A stretch of 33,626 nt of DNA from Streptomyces hilarionis (GTDB taxonomy: Bacteria > Actinomycetota > Actinomycetes > Streptomycetales > Streptomycetaceae). Below are positions 1 through 11,613 of the stretch, piece by piece. Every line of letters starts with the position of its first letter. The stretch's first letter is position 1. The notes under the pieces are model-generated. The model searched no databases. It was not told the origin of the DNA and saw only the letters and a list, made by a program, of their open reading frames with translations. Both the position numbers and the translations under genes were made by a program. The stretch is from the NCBI RefSeq assembly GCF_024539675.1, contig NZ_JAHHIT010000104.1, positions 1 to 33,626 on the forward strand. The letters are read 5' to 3'.

Positions 1-1745
<1,745 letters not shown>

Positions 1746-1778
1746 GGAACCTGATCTCCTCTTCGCGTGCCTGGCGGG

Positions 1779-4700
1779 TCAGCCGAGCCCGAGCTCGTTG
1801 TCGATGAAGGCGTAGACGTCGTCGGCGGTGGCGGCTTCGAGGTGCCGGGTCCGTTCCCGTGTCTCGTCGGGGTCGCTCTTCAGGGCGGCTTCCTCGAGCC
1901 TCGATCCGAGGAACCGCAGCCGGGCGTGGACGCCGGAGTGCTCCAGCTCCTCGGCCAGCAGGGCGTCGAGCGCGGCTTCCAGGGCTTCGAGTCTGGCCGC
2001 GACCGGGTCGGCCTCCTGGTCGAGCGCCTTGAGCAGGTAGTCGGCGAGCGCGGTGGGCGCGGGGTAGTCGAACACGGCCGTCGTGGGCAGCCTGGTGCCC
2101 GCGGCCCTGGCGAGCCGGTTGCGCAGTTCCACCGCGGTGAGCGAGTCGAACCCGGCCTGTTTGAAGGCGCGGTCGGGTACGACCAGTGAGGCGTCGGAGT
2201 GGCCGAGGACGGTCGCGGCCTCCCTGAGGACCAGGTCCAGGACGAGGGCGGCCTTCTCCTGCGCGGAGAGGCCCGCGAGCCGTTCGGCGAGGGTGCCTGC
2301 CTGGACCGTGCCGACGGCGGCCGCCCGGCGCGGGGCGCGCACGAGTGCGCGCAGCATCGGGGGAAGCGGGCCGGAAGCGGCCCGGTCGCGCAGCCGGCCC
2401 AGGTCGAGCCGGATCGGCACGAGGGCCGGTTCCCCGGCGGTCAGGGCGCTGTCGAAGAGGGCCAGGCCCTCCTCGGCCGTCAGGCCGAGCACGCCGTCGC
2501 GTTCGGTGCGCCGCAGGTCGGCCTCGGCGAGTGCGCCGGTCATGCCGCTCGCGTGCGACCACAGGCCCCACGCGAGCGACACGGCGGGCAGTCCTTCCGC
2601 ACGGCGGACGCGGGCGAGTCCGTCGAGGAAGGAGTTGGCCGCCGCGTAGTTGGCCTGCCCGGGGTTGCCGAGGACGCCGGCGGCCGAGGAGAACAGCACC
2701 CAGGCGGCGAGGTCGAGGTCCCGGGTCAGCTCGTGCAGGTTGAGGGCGGCGTCGGCCTTGGGGCGCAGGACGGTGGCCGTCCGTTGCGGGGTGAGCGCGG
2801 CGAGCACGCCGTCGTCGACGACACCCGCGGTGTGCACGACGGCCGTCAGGGGCGCGGTCGCCGGAACGGAGTCCAGCAGCCCGGCGAGGGCGTCGCGGTC
2901 GGCGACGTCGCAGGCCTCGACGCGGACGCTCGCGCCCAGGGCGGTGAGTTCGGCGGCGAGTTCCGGCGCGCCGGGCGCGTCCGGGCCGCGCCTGCTGGTG
3001 AGCAGGAGGTGGCGGGCGCCGTGTTCGGTGACGAGGTGACGGGCGAGGAGTGCGCCGAGGGAGCCGGTGCCGCCGGTGACCAGGACGGTGCCGTCGGGGT
3101 CGGGCCGGCGTGGCAGGGTCAGGACGGCCTTGCCGGTGTGACGGGCCCGGCTGACGTGCCGGAAGGCGTCCGGGGCGTGTCGCACGTCCCATGCCGTCAG
3201 CGGCAGGGGGGTGAGGGCTCCCTGCTCGAAGAGGCCGACGAGTTCGTGCAGCAGCTCCTGGATGCGGTCGTCGTCGGCGTCCGCGAGGTCGTAGGCGCGG
3301 TAGTCGACCCCGGGGTGGCGTTCGGCGACGTCGGCGGCGTCACGGACGTCGGTCTTGCCCATCTCCAGGAAGCGCCCGCCGCGCGGCAGCAGGCGCAGGG
3401 AGGCGTCGACGAACTCGCCGGCCAGTGCGTCGAGGACGACGTCGACGCCGCGGCCGTCGGTGGCGTCGAGGAAGCGCCGCTCGAAGTCGGTGGTGCGGGA
3501 GTTGGCGAGGTGCGCGTCGTCGAGTCCGCGGGCGCGGAGGGCGTCCCACTTGCCGAGGCCGGCCGTGCCGTAGACCTCGGCGCCCAGGTGTCGGGCGACC
3601 TGGACGGCGGCCATGCCGACGCCGCCGGCAGCGGCGTGGACCAGGACGGACTCCCCGGGCCGGAGGCCGGCCAGGTCGCGCAGGCCGTAGAGGGCGGTGA
3701 GGAACGCGATGGGCGCGGCGGCGGCCTGGGCGAAGGTCCATCCCCGGGGCACACGGACGAGCCTGCGGTGGTCGGTCACGGCCTCCGGGCCGAACGCTGC
3801 GCCGGGGAACAGGCCCATGACCCGGTCGCCGGGGGCCAGGTCGGGCACGCCGGGGCCGGTCTCCACGACGATGCCCGCGCCTTCGCCGCCGATCGCGGCA
3901 CGCCCGGGGTACATGTCCAGGGCGATCATGACGTCGCGGAAGTTCATGCCCGCGGCGCGGACGGCCACCCGGACCTGTCCGGGGGCCGGCGGGCCGGATG
4001 CGGCGTTCGGCACGAGGGCCAGGTTCTCCAGGGTGCCGGGCCCGGTGGTGTCCAGGTGCCAGGCGTCGGCGCCGTCGGGGACCGTCAGGCCGGCCGTCGT
4101 GGCGCGGACGAGGCGGGGCACGCGGACCTCGCCGTCGCGTACCGCGAATTGCGACTCCTCCAGGGCCGCGGCCGCGGCGGGGAGTGCGGCGAGCGCGTCG
4201 CGGGAGGCCTGGCGTCCGTCGAGGTCGGCCAGGAGGAACCTGTCGGGGTGCTCGGACTGGGCCGAGCGCACCAGGCCCCAGACCGCGGCTGCCGCCGGGT
4301 CCGTGATCCTCTCGCCGTCCTGGACGACGACGGCGCCCCTGGTGACCACCAGCAGCCGTGACGTGTCGTCGGGTTCGGCCAGGAATGCCTGGAGGTCTTT
4401 CAGCACGCGGCCGGTGAGGGTGTGCACGTCCTCGGCCGAGGCGCCGTCGCCGATGACGTCGAGGGTGCGGACGGCGTGGGGGGCGTCCGCGCGCGCCGTC
4501 ACCGGCAGCGGGGTCCACGTCGTGCGGAACAGGGATTCGGGTCCGGTTTCGGTGGCCGGGCGCAGGTGTGCGGCGGCCACGGGGCGCAGGACGAGGGAGT
4601 CGACGTCGAGGACCGGGGCGCCGGTGGCGTCGGTGACGCGCAGGGACAGCCCGCTCTCCCCGGCGGGGGACAGCCGCACGCGCAGGGCCTTGGCGCCCGA

Positions 4701-7700
4701 GGCGTGCAGTCGTACGCCGTTCCACGCGAAGGGCAGCAGACGCCGTCCGTCGTCCGGTTCGGCGATGCCGCCGAAGGCGCTGGGGTGCAGGGCGGCGTCG
4801 AAGAGGGCCGGGTGCAGGCCGAACAGTTCGGCGTCGTCGTGGTGCGCGTCGTCGAGGGCGACGTCGGCGAAGACCTCGGCTCCCCGGGTCCACACCGCGC
4901 GCAGTCCCCGGAAGGCGGGTCCGTACTCGTAGCCGGCCTCGGCGCGTCGCCGGTAGAAGTCCGTGACGGGCACGGCCGTGGCGTTCGGCGGAGGCCACGG
5001 GGCGCTGTCGGCGCCGGGAGCGTCGCCGGGGTCGGTCCGTGTCAGGGCGCCGCTGGCGTGGCGGGTCCACGGGCCCTCGTCGCCGTCGGGGCGGGAGTGC
5101 ACGGCGACGGGGCGTTCGCCGGTCTCGTCGGGGGCGCCGACGTGCACGCGGATGCGCACCGCGCCGTCGGCGGGCAGCAGCAGGGGCGCGGCCAGGACGA
5201 GTTCGCGGACGGTGCTGTGTCCGACCTCGTCGCCGGCCCGGACGACCATCTCGACGAGGGCCGTGCCGGCCAGCAGCACGGTGCCGTCGACCGCGTGGTC
5301 GGCGAGCCAGGGCCGGTCGGCCGGGGACAGGCGTCCGGTGAAGGTGACGGCGTCGGCCTCGGGCAGTTCCACCGCCGCGGTCAGCAGCGGATGGCCGGCC
5401 GTGGTGATGCCGGCGGCTTCGAGGCCGCCGGCGCCGGGATCGGCGTCGAGCCAGTAGCGCCGGTGCTGAAAGGCGTAGGTCGGTACGACGGCGGCGCGGG
5501 CGCCGCTGCCCGCGAACAGGGAGGGCCAGTCGACGCGGGCGCCCCTGGTGTGCGCCCGGCCGACGGCCGCGACCAGCGTCGCGGATCCCGGCCGTCCGTC
5601 GCGCAGTGCGGCGAGACAGTCGACGGTCTCGGGAAGGCAGTCCTGCGCCATGGCGGTGAGCACTCCGCCGGGGCCGAGTTCGAGGACGGTGGTGACGCCC
5701 TGTTCGTCCAGGGCGCGCAGGCCGTCGGCGAAGCGGACCGTTCCGCGCACGTGGCGTACCCAGTACTCGGGGGCGCACAGCTGTGCGGGGTCGGCGAGGG
5801 CGCCGGTCAGGTTGGAGACGACGGGCAGGGCGGGGGTGTGGAAGCTCAGTCCGGCGGCGACCTCGTGGAAGGCGTCGAGCATCGGCTCCATGAGCGGCGA
5901 GTGGAAGGCGTGCGAGACGCGCAGCCGTTTCGTCTTGCGGCCGCGGGCCGCGAGCGCCGCGGCCACCGCTTCGACGGCGGGCGCGTCACCGGAGAGGACG
6001 ACGGCTTCGGGGCCGTTGACCGCCGCGACGGCGACTCCCTCGGTGAGCTCGGCGGCGGCCTCGTCCTCGGTGGCCTGCACGGCGATCATGGCGCCGCCCT
6101 CGGGCAGCCGCTGCATCATCGCGCCCCGAGCGGCGACCAGGGCCGCGGCGTCCTCCAGCGACCAGACACCGGCCACGTGGGCGGCGGCGAGTTCGCCGAT
6201 GGAGTGCCCGGCGACCAGGTCGGGGCGCACCCCCCAGGACTCGACCAGTCGGAAGAGTGCCACTCCCACGGCGAACAGGGCCGCCTGGGTGTAGGCGGTT
6301 CGGTCGAGCAGGTCCGCGTCGGCGGTGCCGGGTTCGGCGAGGACGACGTCGCGCAGCGGGCGCTCCAGCCAGGGGTCCAGGGCGGCGCAGACCTCGTCGA
6401 AGGCGCGGGCGTACACCGGGAACGACGCGTACAGCTCGCGGCCCGTCCCGGGGCGTTGCGCGCCCTGGCCGGGGAAGACGACGGCGAGCTTGCCGTCGGT
6501 GGCGGCGCCGGTCGTGCCGTCGCCGGCGGCGAGGGCGGCCAGGGCCTCGCGGGCCTCCTCCACGGAGCCGGCGACGACGGCCGCGCGGTGCTCGAACGCG
6601 GTGCGGCCGGTGAGCGTGAGGCCGACGTCGGCCAGGGCGGGCGCCGGCTCCGCGTCGAGAAGAGCGGCGACGCGTGCGGCCTGCGCGCGCAGGGCCTGGG
6701 GGGACTTGGCGGACAGGACGAGCGGGACGAGCCCGTCGGGCAGGGCGCGCTCGACCGGGTCCGCGGTGCCGTCGGCGGGCGTGGCGGCGGGGTCCTCTAC
6801 GGGCTGTTCGAGGATCACGTGGGCGTTCGTGCCGCTGATGCCGAAGGAGGACACTCCCGCACGGCGAGGGCGCCCGGCCCGGGGCCAGGGCATGGGCTCG
6901 GTGAGGAGTTCGACCGCGCCGCGGGTCCAGTCCACTTCGGGCGTCGGGGCGTCGACGTGCAGCGTGCGGGGCAGCACGCCGTGCCGCATCGCCTGCACCA
7001 TCTTGATCACGCCCGCCGCACCGGCGGCGGCCTGCGCGTGGCCGATGTTGGACTTGAGGGATCCGAGCCACAGCGGGTCGCCGTCGTCGGGCCGTTGCCG
7101 GCCGTAGGTCGCGAGGAGGGCCTGCGCCTCGATCGGGTCGCCGAGGGACGTGCCGGTGCCGTGCGCCTCGACGGCGTCGACGTCGGCGGGGGTGAGGCCG
7201 GCGTTGGCCAGGGCCTGGCGGATGACACGCTGCTGGGAGGGGCCGTTGGGGGCGGTGAGGCCGTTGGAGGCGCCGTCCTGGTTGACGGCGGAGCCGCGGA
7301 CGACGGCGAGGACCTCGTGGCCGTTGCGGCGGGCGTCGGAGAGTCGCTCCAGCAGCAGCAGAGCCACGCCCTCGGACCAGGCGGTGCCGTCGGCCGCGGC
7401 CGCGAAGGCCTTGCAGCGTCCGTCGGGAGCGAGTCCGCGCTGGCGCGAGAACTCCACGAAGCTGCCCGGGGTCGACATCACCGCGACACCGCCCGCCAGC
7501 GCCAGGGAGCACTCCCCCGCGCGCAGCGCCTGGGCGGCGAGATGCAGGGCCACCAGTGAGGACGAGCACGCGGTGTCCACCGTCACGGCGGGGCCCTCGA
7601 AGCCGAAGGTGTACGACACCCGGCCGGAGACGACGCTGCCCGCGCCGCCCACGCCGAGGTAGCCCTCGATCTCCTTGGCCGGCCGCCCCGCCCGGGTGGT

Positions 7701-10700
7701 GTAGTCGTGGTACATGACCCCGGCGAAGACGCCGACGTCCGTGCCGCGCAGGGCCTCCACGTCCAGGCCGGCGCGTTCGAAGACCTCCCAGGAGGTCTCC
7801 AGGAGGAGCCGCTGCTGCGGGTCCATCGCCAGCGCCTCGCGCGGCGAGATCCCGAAGAACTCGGCGTCGAAGCCGGCCACGTCGTCGAGGAAGCCGCCCT
7901 GCGTGACGTACGACTTCCCGGCGGCGTCGGGGTCGGGGTCGTACAGCTCCTCCAGGTTCCAGCCCCGGTCGGACGGGAACGGGGAGCGGCCGTCGCCGCC
8001 GTCGGCGACCAGACGCCACAGGTCCTCGGGTGACGTGACGCCGCCCGGCAGCCGGCAGCCCATCGAGACGATGGCGATCGGCTCGTCGCGGACCGCGGCG
8101 GGGGCGGGCGGGGCCGGGAGGCCGGCGGGCTCGCCGTGGACCTCGGCCAGCAGCCGCCGCGCCAGGGCCTCGGGGGTGGGGTGGTCGAAGGCGCTGGTCG
8201 CGGGGAGCCGCAGTCCGGTGGCGGCGCCGAGCCGGTCACGCAGGGCCACGACCATCACGGAGGTGAACCCGAGCTCCTTGAAGGCCCGGTCGGCCGGGAC
8301 GTCCCCGACTCCGGCGCGTCCGAGGACGGCGGCGGCCTCGGTGCGCACCAGCCGCAGCACGATCTCCCGCTGCTCCTCGGCGGGCAGGCCCTCCAGTTCG
8401 CCGCGCAGCTCCGAGGTCTCGGCGCGCTCCTCGTGCGCCGTGGTGTCGACCAGCCCGCGCAAGGGTGCGGGGACCGGGCCGGTGAGCAGCGCCGCGTTGT
8501 CGAGACGCATCGCGACGAACGCGGCCTCGCCCGCGGCGTGCGCGGCGTCGAACATCACCAGGGCCTGCTGTTCGGTGAGTTCGCCCGCCGCGAAGGGGAC
8601 GGCGCTCTCGACGGCGCCGTTCTTCCAGGGTCCCCAGGCCAGGGACAACGCGGGTCGACCGCGGGCGCGCCGGTGCTGGGCCAGCGCCTCCAGGGCGGCG
8701 CTCTCGGCGGCGATGTCACCGGCGCCGGGGGCTCCCAGGACTCCCAGGGGGGAGGAGCACAGGACGAAGGCGGCCAGGTCGTGGTCGGCGGTCAGGTCGT
8801 GCAGGTGGTGCGCCGCGGCGGCGACGGCGCCGGTTCCGGTGATCTCCTCCGCGTGCACCACGGCCGTCAGCGGCGACCGGCCGGCGTCCGCGAGCAGTTC
8901 GGCGAGCGCGGCGCGGTCGCTCGCGTCGCACGCCGCGGCGGTGGCGCGGGCGCCGTGCGCGGCGAGTTCGGCGCACAGCGCCTGCACGCTCTCGTCGCCG
9001 TATCCGGGGGTGAAGCCCAGCAGCAGGTGGCGGGCGTGGTGGGCGGTCACGAGGTGGCGGGCCAGCGCGGCTCCCTGGGCGGTGGCGGCGCCGGTGACCA
9101 GGACCGTCCCTTCGGGGTCGAGCAGCGGGAGCGGCGGCTCCTCGCGGTCCATGGAGACCCGGGCGAGGCGCGGCAGCAGGGCGACGCCGGAGCGGATGGC
9201 GAACTGCGGTTCACCGGCGTTCACGGCGGCGGCCAGGGAGCGCGCGCCGTCCTCGCTGAGACCGTCGCTGTCGAGGTCGGCGAGCACGATTCTGCCCGGG
9301 TGCTCGCTCTGCAAGGCGCGGACCAGACCCCACAGGGGGGTGTGCGCGGGGTCCTCCACGTCCTCGCCGTCGCCGACGGCCAGGGCGCGCCGGGTGAGGA
9401 CCACGAGGGTGAGGCCGTCGTTGCGGTCGTCGGCGGGCCAGTCGTGCAGGGCCGCGACGAACTCCTCGATGCCGGCCCCGGCGTCGTGGGCGGTCCGGTC
9501 CGCGAGGAGGACGCCGCTGCCGCCGCGGGCGGCGGCCAGGTCGGTGTGGACCGCGCACGGTGTGCCGGCGTCCCGCAGGGCGGCGGCCAGGCCGAGCGGG
9601 TCGGGGCCCGCCAGCGCCCAGTCGCCCGGTTCGCCCGGGGCCGCGCCCAGGGAGAGCGGGGAGCTGGGTATCCAGTCGACGCGGAACAGCGCGTCGTACA
9701 GGCCGCTGCTGGTGGCGCGCAGCCGCGCGGGCGTCTCCAGCAGCCGATGCCGCACGATCTTGCCCGAGGCGGTGCGCGGGATCGCCTCGATCTCGTACAG
9801 CTCCTCGGGCACCTTGAAGTAGGAGAGGCGCTCGCGGCACTCGGTGAACAGCCGTTCCGTGTCCGGTCCCTGAGGGCCGGGGACGATGAACGCGACCGGC
9901 ACCTCGCCCAGCACGTCGTGCGGCTTGCCGACCACGGCGACGTCGGCGACGCCGGGGACGCCGCGCAGGACCTCCTCCACCTCTCCCGGGTGGATGTTCT
10001 CCCCGGCGCGGATGATCAGTTCCTTGCGGCGGCCGGTGATCGTGAAGTAGCCGGCCTCGTCCCGGCGGGCCAGGTCGCCGGTGCGGTACCAGCCGTCGTG
10101 GAAGGCGGCCGCGGTGGCTTCGGGCTGGTTGTGGTAGCCGGCCATGACGCTCGGCCCGCGCACCCACACCTCGCCCTCCTGCCCGTCGGCGACGTCCTCG
10201 CCGGTCCCCGGGTCCACCAGACGTACGCCCAGGCCCACCACCGGCAGGCCGCAGGAGCCCTCGGCACGAGCGCCCGAGGGCCAGTTGACGGTGATGGAGC
10301 CGCAGGTCTCGGTGGAGCCGTAGGCGTCGATGAGGGGGACGCCGAAGACGCGCTCGAACGACCGGCGCAGCGATGCCGTGGTGACCGCGCCGCCCACCAG
10401 GGCCACGCGCAGCCATGGCGCGGTGAAGCCGCGGTCGCGGGCCGCGTCGAGCAGATAGTGCAGCAGGGTGGGCACGCCGGCCAGGAAGGTGGCGCGCTCC
10501 TCCTCCAGCGCGGTCAGCACGTCCTCCGCCGACAGGCCGTCGACGATGCGGGCGCCGGCGCCCACGGCCACCACGGAGAGCACACAGGCGATGTGCGAGA
10601 GGCTGTGGAAGAGGGGCAGCGGCCACACGACGCGGTCCTCGGGGCCGAGGCCGGGCACCGGCACGTAGCAGGCGGCCACCGACCACAGGCAGTTGCGCTG

Positions 10701-11264
10701 GGTGGAGAGCACGCCCTTGGGCCTGCCGGTGGTGCCCGAGGTGTAGAGCATCCACGCCAGATCGTCGAGGCCGAGGTCGTCGCGGGCCGGCATGGCGGGT
10801 TCCCGGCTCGCGAGCGATTCGTAGGGCAGGAAGCCGGAGCCCGGCGGCACCGGCTCGTCGCCGACGAGGACGACCGTCAGGTGCGGACGGTCGGCGAGCA
10901 GGCGCCGCAGCTGTTCCACGTGGAGGTGGTCGGTGATGACGATCCGGGCGCCGCTGTCGTCGAGGACGTGCGCGAGTTCCGCGTCGCTGCTCTGCGGGTT
11001 GACGGGGACGCCGATGGCGCTGGCCCGGGTGATGGCGTAGTAGCTCTCGACGATCTCGACGCGGTTGCCCAGGCAGATGGCCGCACGGTCGCCGGGTTGC
11101 AGTCGCAACTCGGCCAGGTGTCCGGCCAGTCGCCGGGTCCGCGCCTCCAGGTCGGTGTAGCTGACGCTCCGTCGGGCGTCCCGGTAGGCGGTCTTGGCGC
11201 CGAAATTCCGGGCCTGGTCCACCAGCAGCTCGGGAAGAGGCCGGATCAGCTCCGTGCGCAACAT
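1779..11264 (-). CDS. Type I PKS: AHBA loading module (A-KR0-ACP) plus module 1 (KS-AT-DH-ER-KR-ACP)
   Basis: This 3161-residue protein starts the ansamycin chain. An acyl-AMP-ligase domain (about 1-510: YTSGTTGRPKG 174-184, YGSTE 315-319, YRTGD 393-397, Lys502) should activate AHBA. A degenerate ketoreductase (KR; 525-890) follows, then an ACP with Ser1002. Module 1 has KS (1061-1490; Cys1233, His1368, His1409), AT (1595-1880; GHSIG Ser1688 and HAFH 1785-1788, the malonyl signature), DH (1955-2230; His1990, Asp2156), ER (2400-2720; NADPH motif 2543-2555), KR (2726-2900; TGGTGSLG, Lys2836, Tyr2873, Asn2877, VDD B-type marker), ACP (Ser3041) and a helical C-terminal docking region (3085-3161). 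Full reduction with a malonyl extender fits the ring-CH2-CH2 unit of ansatrienin-type ansamycins. The ATG at 11264 has GGAGGG about 10 bases upstream. Single-module size is notable, since RifA carries three modules. AHBA as substrate is inferred from the neighbouring AHBA genes. Confidence 0.95.
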   Translation of the reverse strand: MLRTELIRPLPELLVDQARNFGAKTAYRDARRSVSYTDLEARTRRLAGHLAELRLQPGDRAAICLGNRVEIVESYYAITRASAIGVPVNPQSSDAELAHVLDDSGARIVITDHLHVEQLRRLLADRPHLTVVLVGDEPVPPGSGFLPYESLASREPAMPARDDLGLDDLAWMLYTSGTTGRPKGVLSTQRNCLWSVAACYVPVPGLGPEDRVVWPLPLFHSLSHIACVLSVVAVGAGARIVDGLSAEDVLTALEEERATFLAGVPTLLHYLLDAARDRGFTAPWLRVALVGGAVTTASLRRSFERVFGVPLIDAYGSTETCGSITVNWPSGARAEGSCGLPVVGLGVRLVDPGTGEDVADGQEGEVWVRGPSVMAGYHNQPEATAAAFHDGWYRTGDLARRDEAGYFTITGRRKELIIRAGENIHPGEVEEVLRGVPGVADVAVVGKPHDVLGEVPVAFIVPGPQGPDTERLFTECRERLSYFKVPEELYEIEAIPRTASGKIVRHRLLETPARLRATSSGLYDALFRVDWIPSSPLSLGAAPGEPGDWALAGPDPLGLAAALRDAGTPCAVHTDLAAARGGSGVLLADRTAHDAGAGIEEFVAALHDWPADDRNDGLTLVVLTRRALAVGDGEDVEDPAHTPLWGLVRALQSEHPGRIVLADLDSDGLSEDGARSLAAAVNAGEPQFAIRSGVALLPRLARVSMDREEPPLPLLDPEGTVLVTGAATAQGAALARHLVTAHHARHLLLGFTPGYGDESVQALCAELAAHGARATAAACDASDRAALAELLADAGRSPLTAVVHAEEITGTGAVAAAAHHLHDLTADHDLAAFVLCSSPLGVLGAPGAGDIAAESAALEALAQHRRARGRPALSLAWGPWKNGAVESAVPFAAGELTEQQALVMFDAAHAAGEAAFVAMRLDNAALLTGPVPAPLRGLVDTTAHEERAETSELRGELEGLPAEEQREIVLRLVRTEAAAVLGRAGVGDVPADRAFKELGFTSVMVVALRDRLGAATGLRLPATSAFDHPTPEALARRLLAEVHGEPAGLPAPPAPAAVRDEPIAIVSMGCRLPGGVTSPEDLWRLVADGGDGRSPFPSDRGWNLEELYDPDPDAAGKSYVTQGGFLDDVAGFDAEFFGISPREALAMDPQQRLLLETSWEVFERAGLDVEALRGTDVGVFAGVMYHDYTTRAGRPAKEIEGYLGVGGAGSVVSGRVSYTFGFEGPAVTVDTACSSSLVALHLAAQALRAGECSLALAGGVAVMSTPGSFVEFSRQRGLAPDGRCKAFAAAADGTAWSEGVALLLLERLSDARRNGHEVLAVVRGSAVNQDGASNGLTAPNGPSQQRVIRQALANAGLTPADVDAVEAHGTGTSLGDPIEAQALLATYGRQRPDDGDPLWLGSLKSNIGHAQAAAGAAGVIKMVQAMRHGVLPRTLHVDAPTPEVDWTRGAVELLTEPMPWPRAGRPRRAGVSSFGISGTNAHVILEQPVEDPAATPADGTADPVERALPDGLVPLVLSAKSPQALRAQAARVAALLDAEPAPALADVGLTLTGRTAFEHRAAVVAGSVEEAREALAALAAGDGTTGAATDGKLAVVFPGQGAQRPGTGRELYASFPVYARAFDEVCAALDPWLERPLRDVVLAEPGTADADLLDRTAYTQAALFAVGVALFRLVESWGVRPDLVAGHSIGELAAAHVAGVWSLEDAAALVAARGAMMQRLPEGGAMIAVQATEDEAAAELTEGVAVAAVNGPEAVVLSGDAPAVEAVAAALAARGRKTKRLRVSHAFHSPLMEPMLDAFHEVAAGLSFHTPALPVVSNLTGALADPAQLCAPEYWVRHVRGTVRFADGLRALDEQGVTTVLELGPGGVLTAMAQDCLPETVDCLAALRDGRPGSATLVAAVGRAHTRGARVDWPSLFAGSGARAAVVPTYAFQHRRYWLDADPGAGGLEAAGITTAGHPLLTAAVELPEADAVTFTGRLSPADRPWLADHAVDGTVLLAGTALVEMVVRAGDEVGHSTVRELVLAAPLLLPADGAVRIRVHVGAPDETGERPVAVHSRPDGDEGPWTRHASGALTRTDPGDAPGADSAPWPPPNATAVPVTDFYRRRAEAGYEYGPAFRGLRAVWTRGAEVFADVALDDAHHDDAELFGLHPALFDAALHPSAFGGIAEPDDGRRLLPFAWNGVRLHASGAKALRVRLSPAGESGLSLRVTDATGAPVLDVDSLVLRPVAAAHLRPATETGPESLFRTTWTPLPVTARADAPHAVRTLDVIGDGASAEDVHTLTGRVLKDLQAFLAEPDDTSRLLVVTRGAVVVQDGERITDPAAAAVWGLVRSAQSEHPDRFLLADLDGRQASRDALAALPAAAAALEESQFAVRDGEVRVPRLVRATTAGLTVPDGADAWHLDTTGPGTLENLALVPNAASGPPAPGQVRVAVRAAGMNFRDVMIALDMYPGRAAIGGEGAGIVVETGPGVPDLAPGDRVMGLFPGAAFGPEAVTDHRRLVRVPRGWTFAQAAAAPIAFLTALYGLRDLAGLRPGESVLVHAAAGGVGMAAVQVARHLGAEVYGTAGLGKWDALRARGLDDAHLANSRTTDFERRFLDATDGRGVDVVLDALAGEFVDASLRLLPRGGRFLEMGKTDVRDAADVAERHPGVDYRAYDLADADDDRIQELLHELVGLFEQGALTPLPLTAWDVRHAPDAFRHVSRARHTGKAVLTLPRRPDPDGTVLVTGGTGSLGALLARHLVTEHGARHLLLTSRRGPDAPGAPELAAELTALGASVRVEACDVADRDALAGLLDSVPATAPLTAVVHTAGVVDDGVLAALTPQRTATVLRPKADAALNLHELTRDLDLAAWVLFSSAAGVLGNPGQANYAAANSFLDGLARVRRAEGLPAVSLAWGLWSHASGMTGALAEADLRRTERDGVLGLTAEEGLALFDSALTAGEPALVPIRLDLGRLRDRAASGPLPPMLRALVRAPRRAAAVGTVQAGTLAERLAGLSAQEKAALVLDLVLREAATVLGHSDASLVVPDRAFKQAGFDSLTAVELRNRLARAAGTRLPTTAVFDYPAPTALADYLLKALDQEADPVAARLEALEAALDALLAEELEHSGVHARLRFLGSRLEEAALKSDPDETRERTRHLEAATADDVYAFIDNELGLG

Positions 11265-11333
11265 GTGTCGTCATCCCTCCGGGGCGAGAGCAGACGGGCA
11301 GTCCGCAAGGGCAGACGGTTCGCCCTACCCGGC

Positions 11334-11362
11334 ACAGTCTTGTCATCCGCCGCTCCGCCACA
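11334..11362 (-). promoter_or_regulatory. Candidate promoter of the PKS operon
   Basis: On the minus strand a weak -35 (TGTGGC, 11362-11357) is followed after 17 bases by GACTGT (11339-11334). Neither hexamer is strong, as expected for an activator-dependent promoter. The main support is geometry: the CATAGGGGGGT element ends 10 bases before the -35, exactly as at the AHBA synthase promoter. Confidence 0.3.
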
Positions 11363-11372
11363 CCCCCTCATC

Positions 11373-11383
11373 ACCCCCCTATG
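11373..11383 (-). promoter_or_regulatory. Shared 11-bp element CATAGGGGGGT (PKS copy)
   Basis: The minus strand reads CATAGGGGGGT, preceded by a GGG triplet. The same 11 bases occur at 17823-17833 ahead of the AHBA synthase operon, facing the gene and with a GGG triplet at a similar position. It is a candidate site for the cluster's LAL regulator; that assignment is inference. Confidence 0.5.
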
Positions 11384-11424
11384 CGTCCCTAACTTGAAGA
11401 GTGACCAAAAACAAAAGTCAGGGG

Positions 11425-11453
11425 TTTGGGGCGGCGTACCGAGGTATTAGGCT
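11425..11453 (+). promoter_or_regulatory. Candidate promoter for aminoDHQ synthase gene
   Basis: TTTGGG (11425-11430) and TAGGCT (11448-11453) are separated by 17 bases and lie about 160 bases before the ATG at 11614. The match to the vegetative TTGACn/TAGnnT pattern is moderate, and no other element supports it. Confidence 0.25.
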
Positions 11454-11613
11454 CCGTCACCGTACTGAGAGGCGCCGCACTACCGGACGTCGGCCCGAAA
11501 TGCAGAACCGATGAGCGGCCACCGCATTTCCGCCCGTGCTCCGGGAGCGGGATTTCCTTTCCCGGCGGCTTTCCCTCGACGGCGGGACAGCAGGGAAAGG
11601 GACACACTCGGAC

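Larger units (their letters stand above)
11265..11613. promoter_or_regulatory. Divergent intergenic region between PKS and aminoDHQ synthase genes
   Basis: This 349-base gap has no convincing gene and includes the most A/T-rich stretch nearby (about 11390-11420). It must hold promoters for the leftward PKS operon and the rightward aminodehydroquinate synthase gene. Candidate elements inside it are listed separately. Short open frames here lack ribosome sites and family features. Confidence 0.8.

Noticed and set aside
4422..7559. Very long plus-strand open frame opposite the PKS gene
   Set aside because: It is the antisense image of GC-biased PKS codons: low-complexity Gly/Val/Arg-rich translation with no domain, while the minus strand gives textbook PKS domains. 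The same holds for 2199-4361, 8136-11450 and the long antisense frame at 13181-16339.
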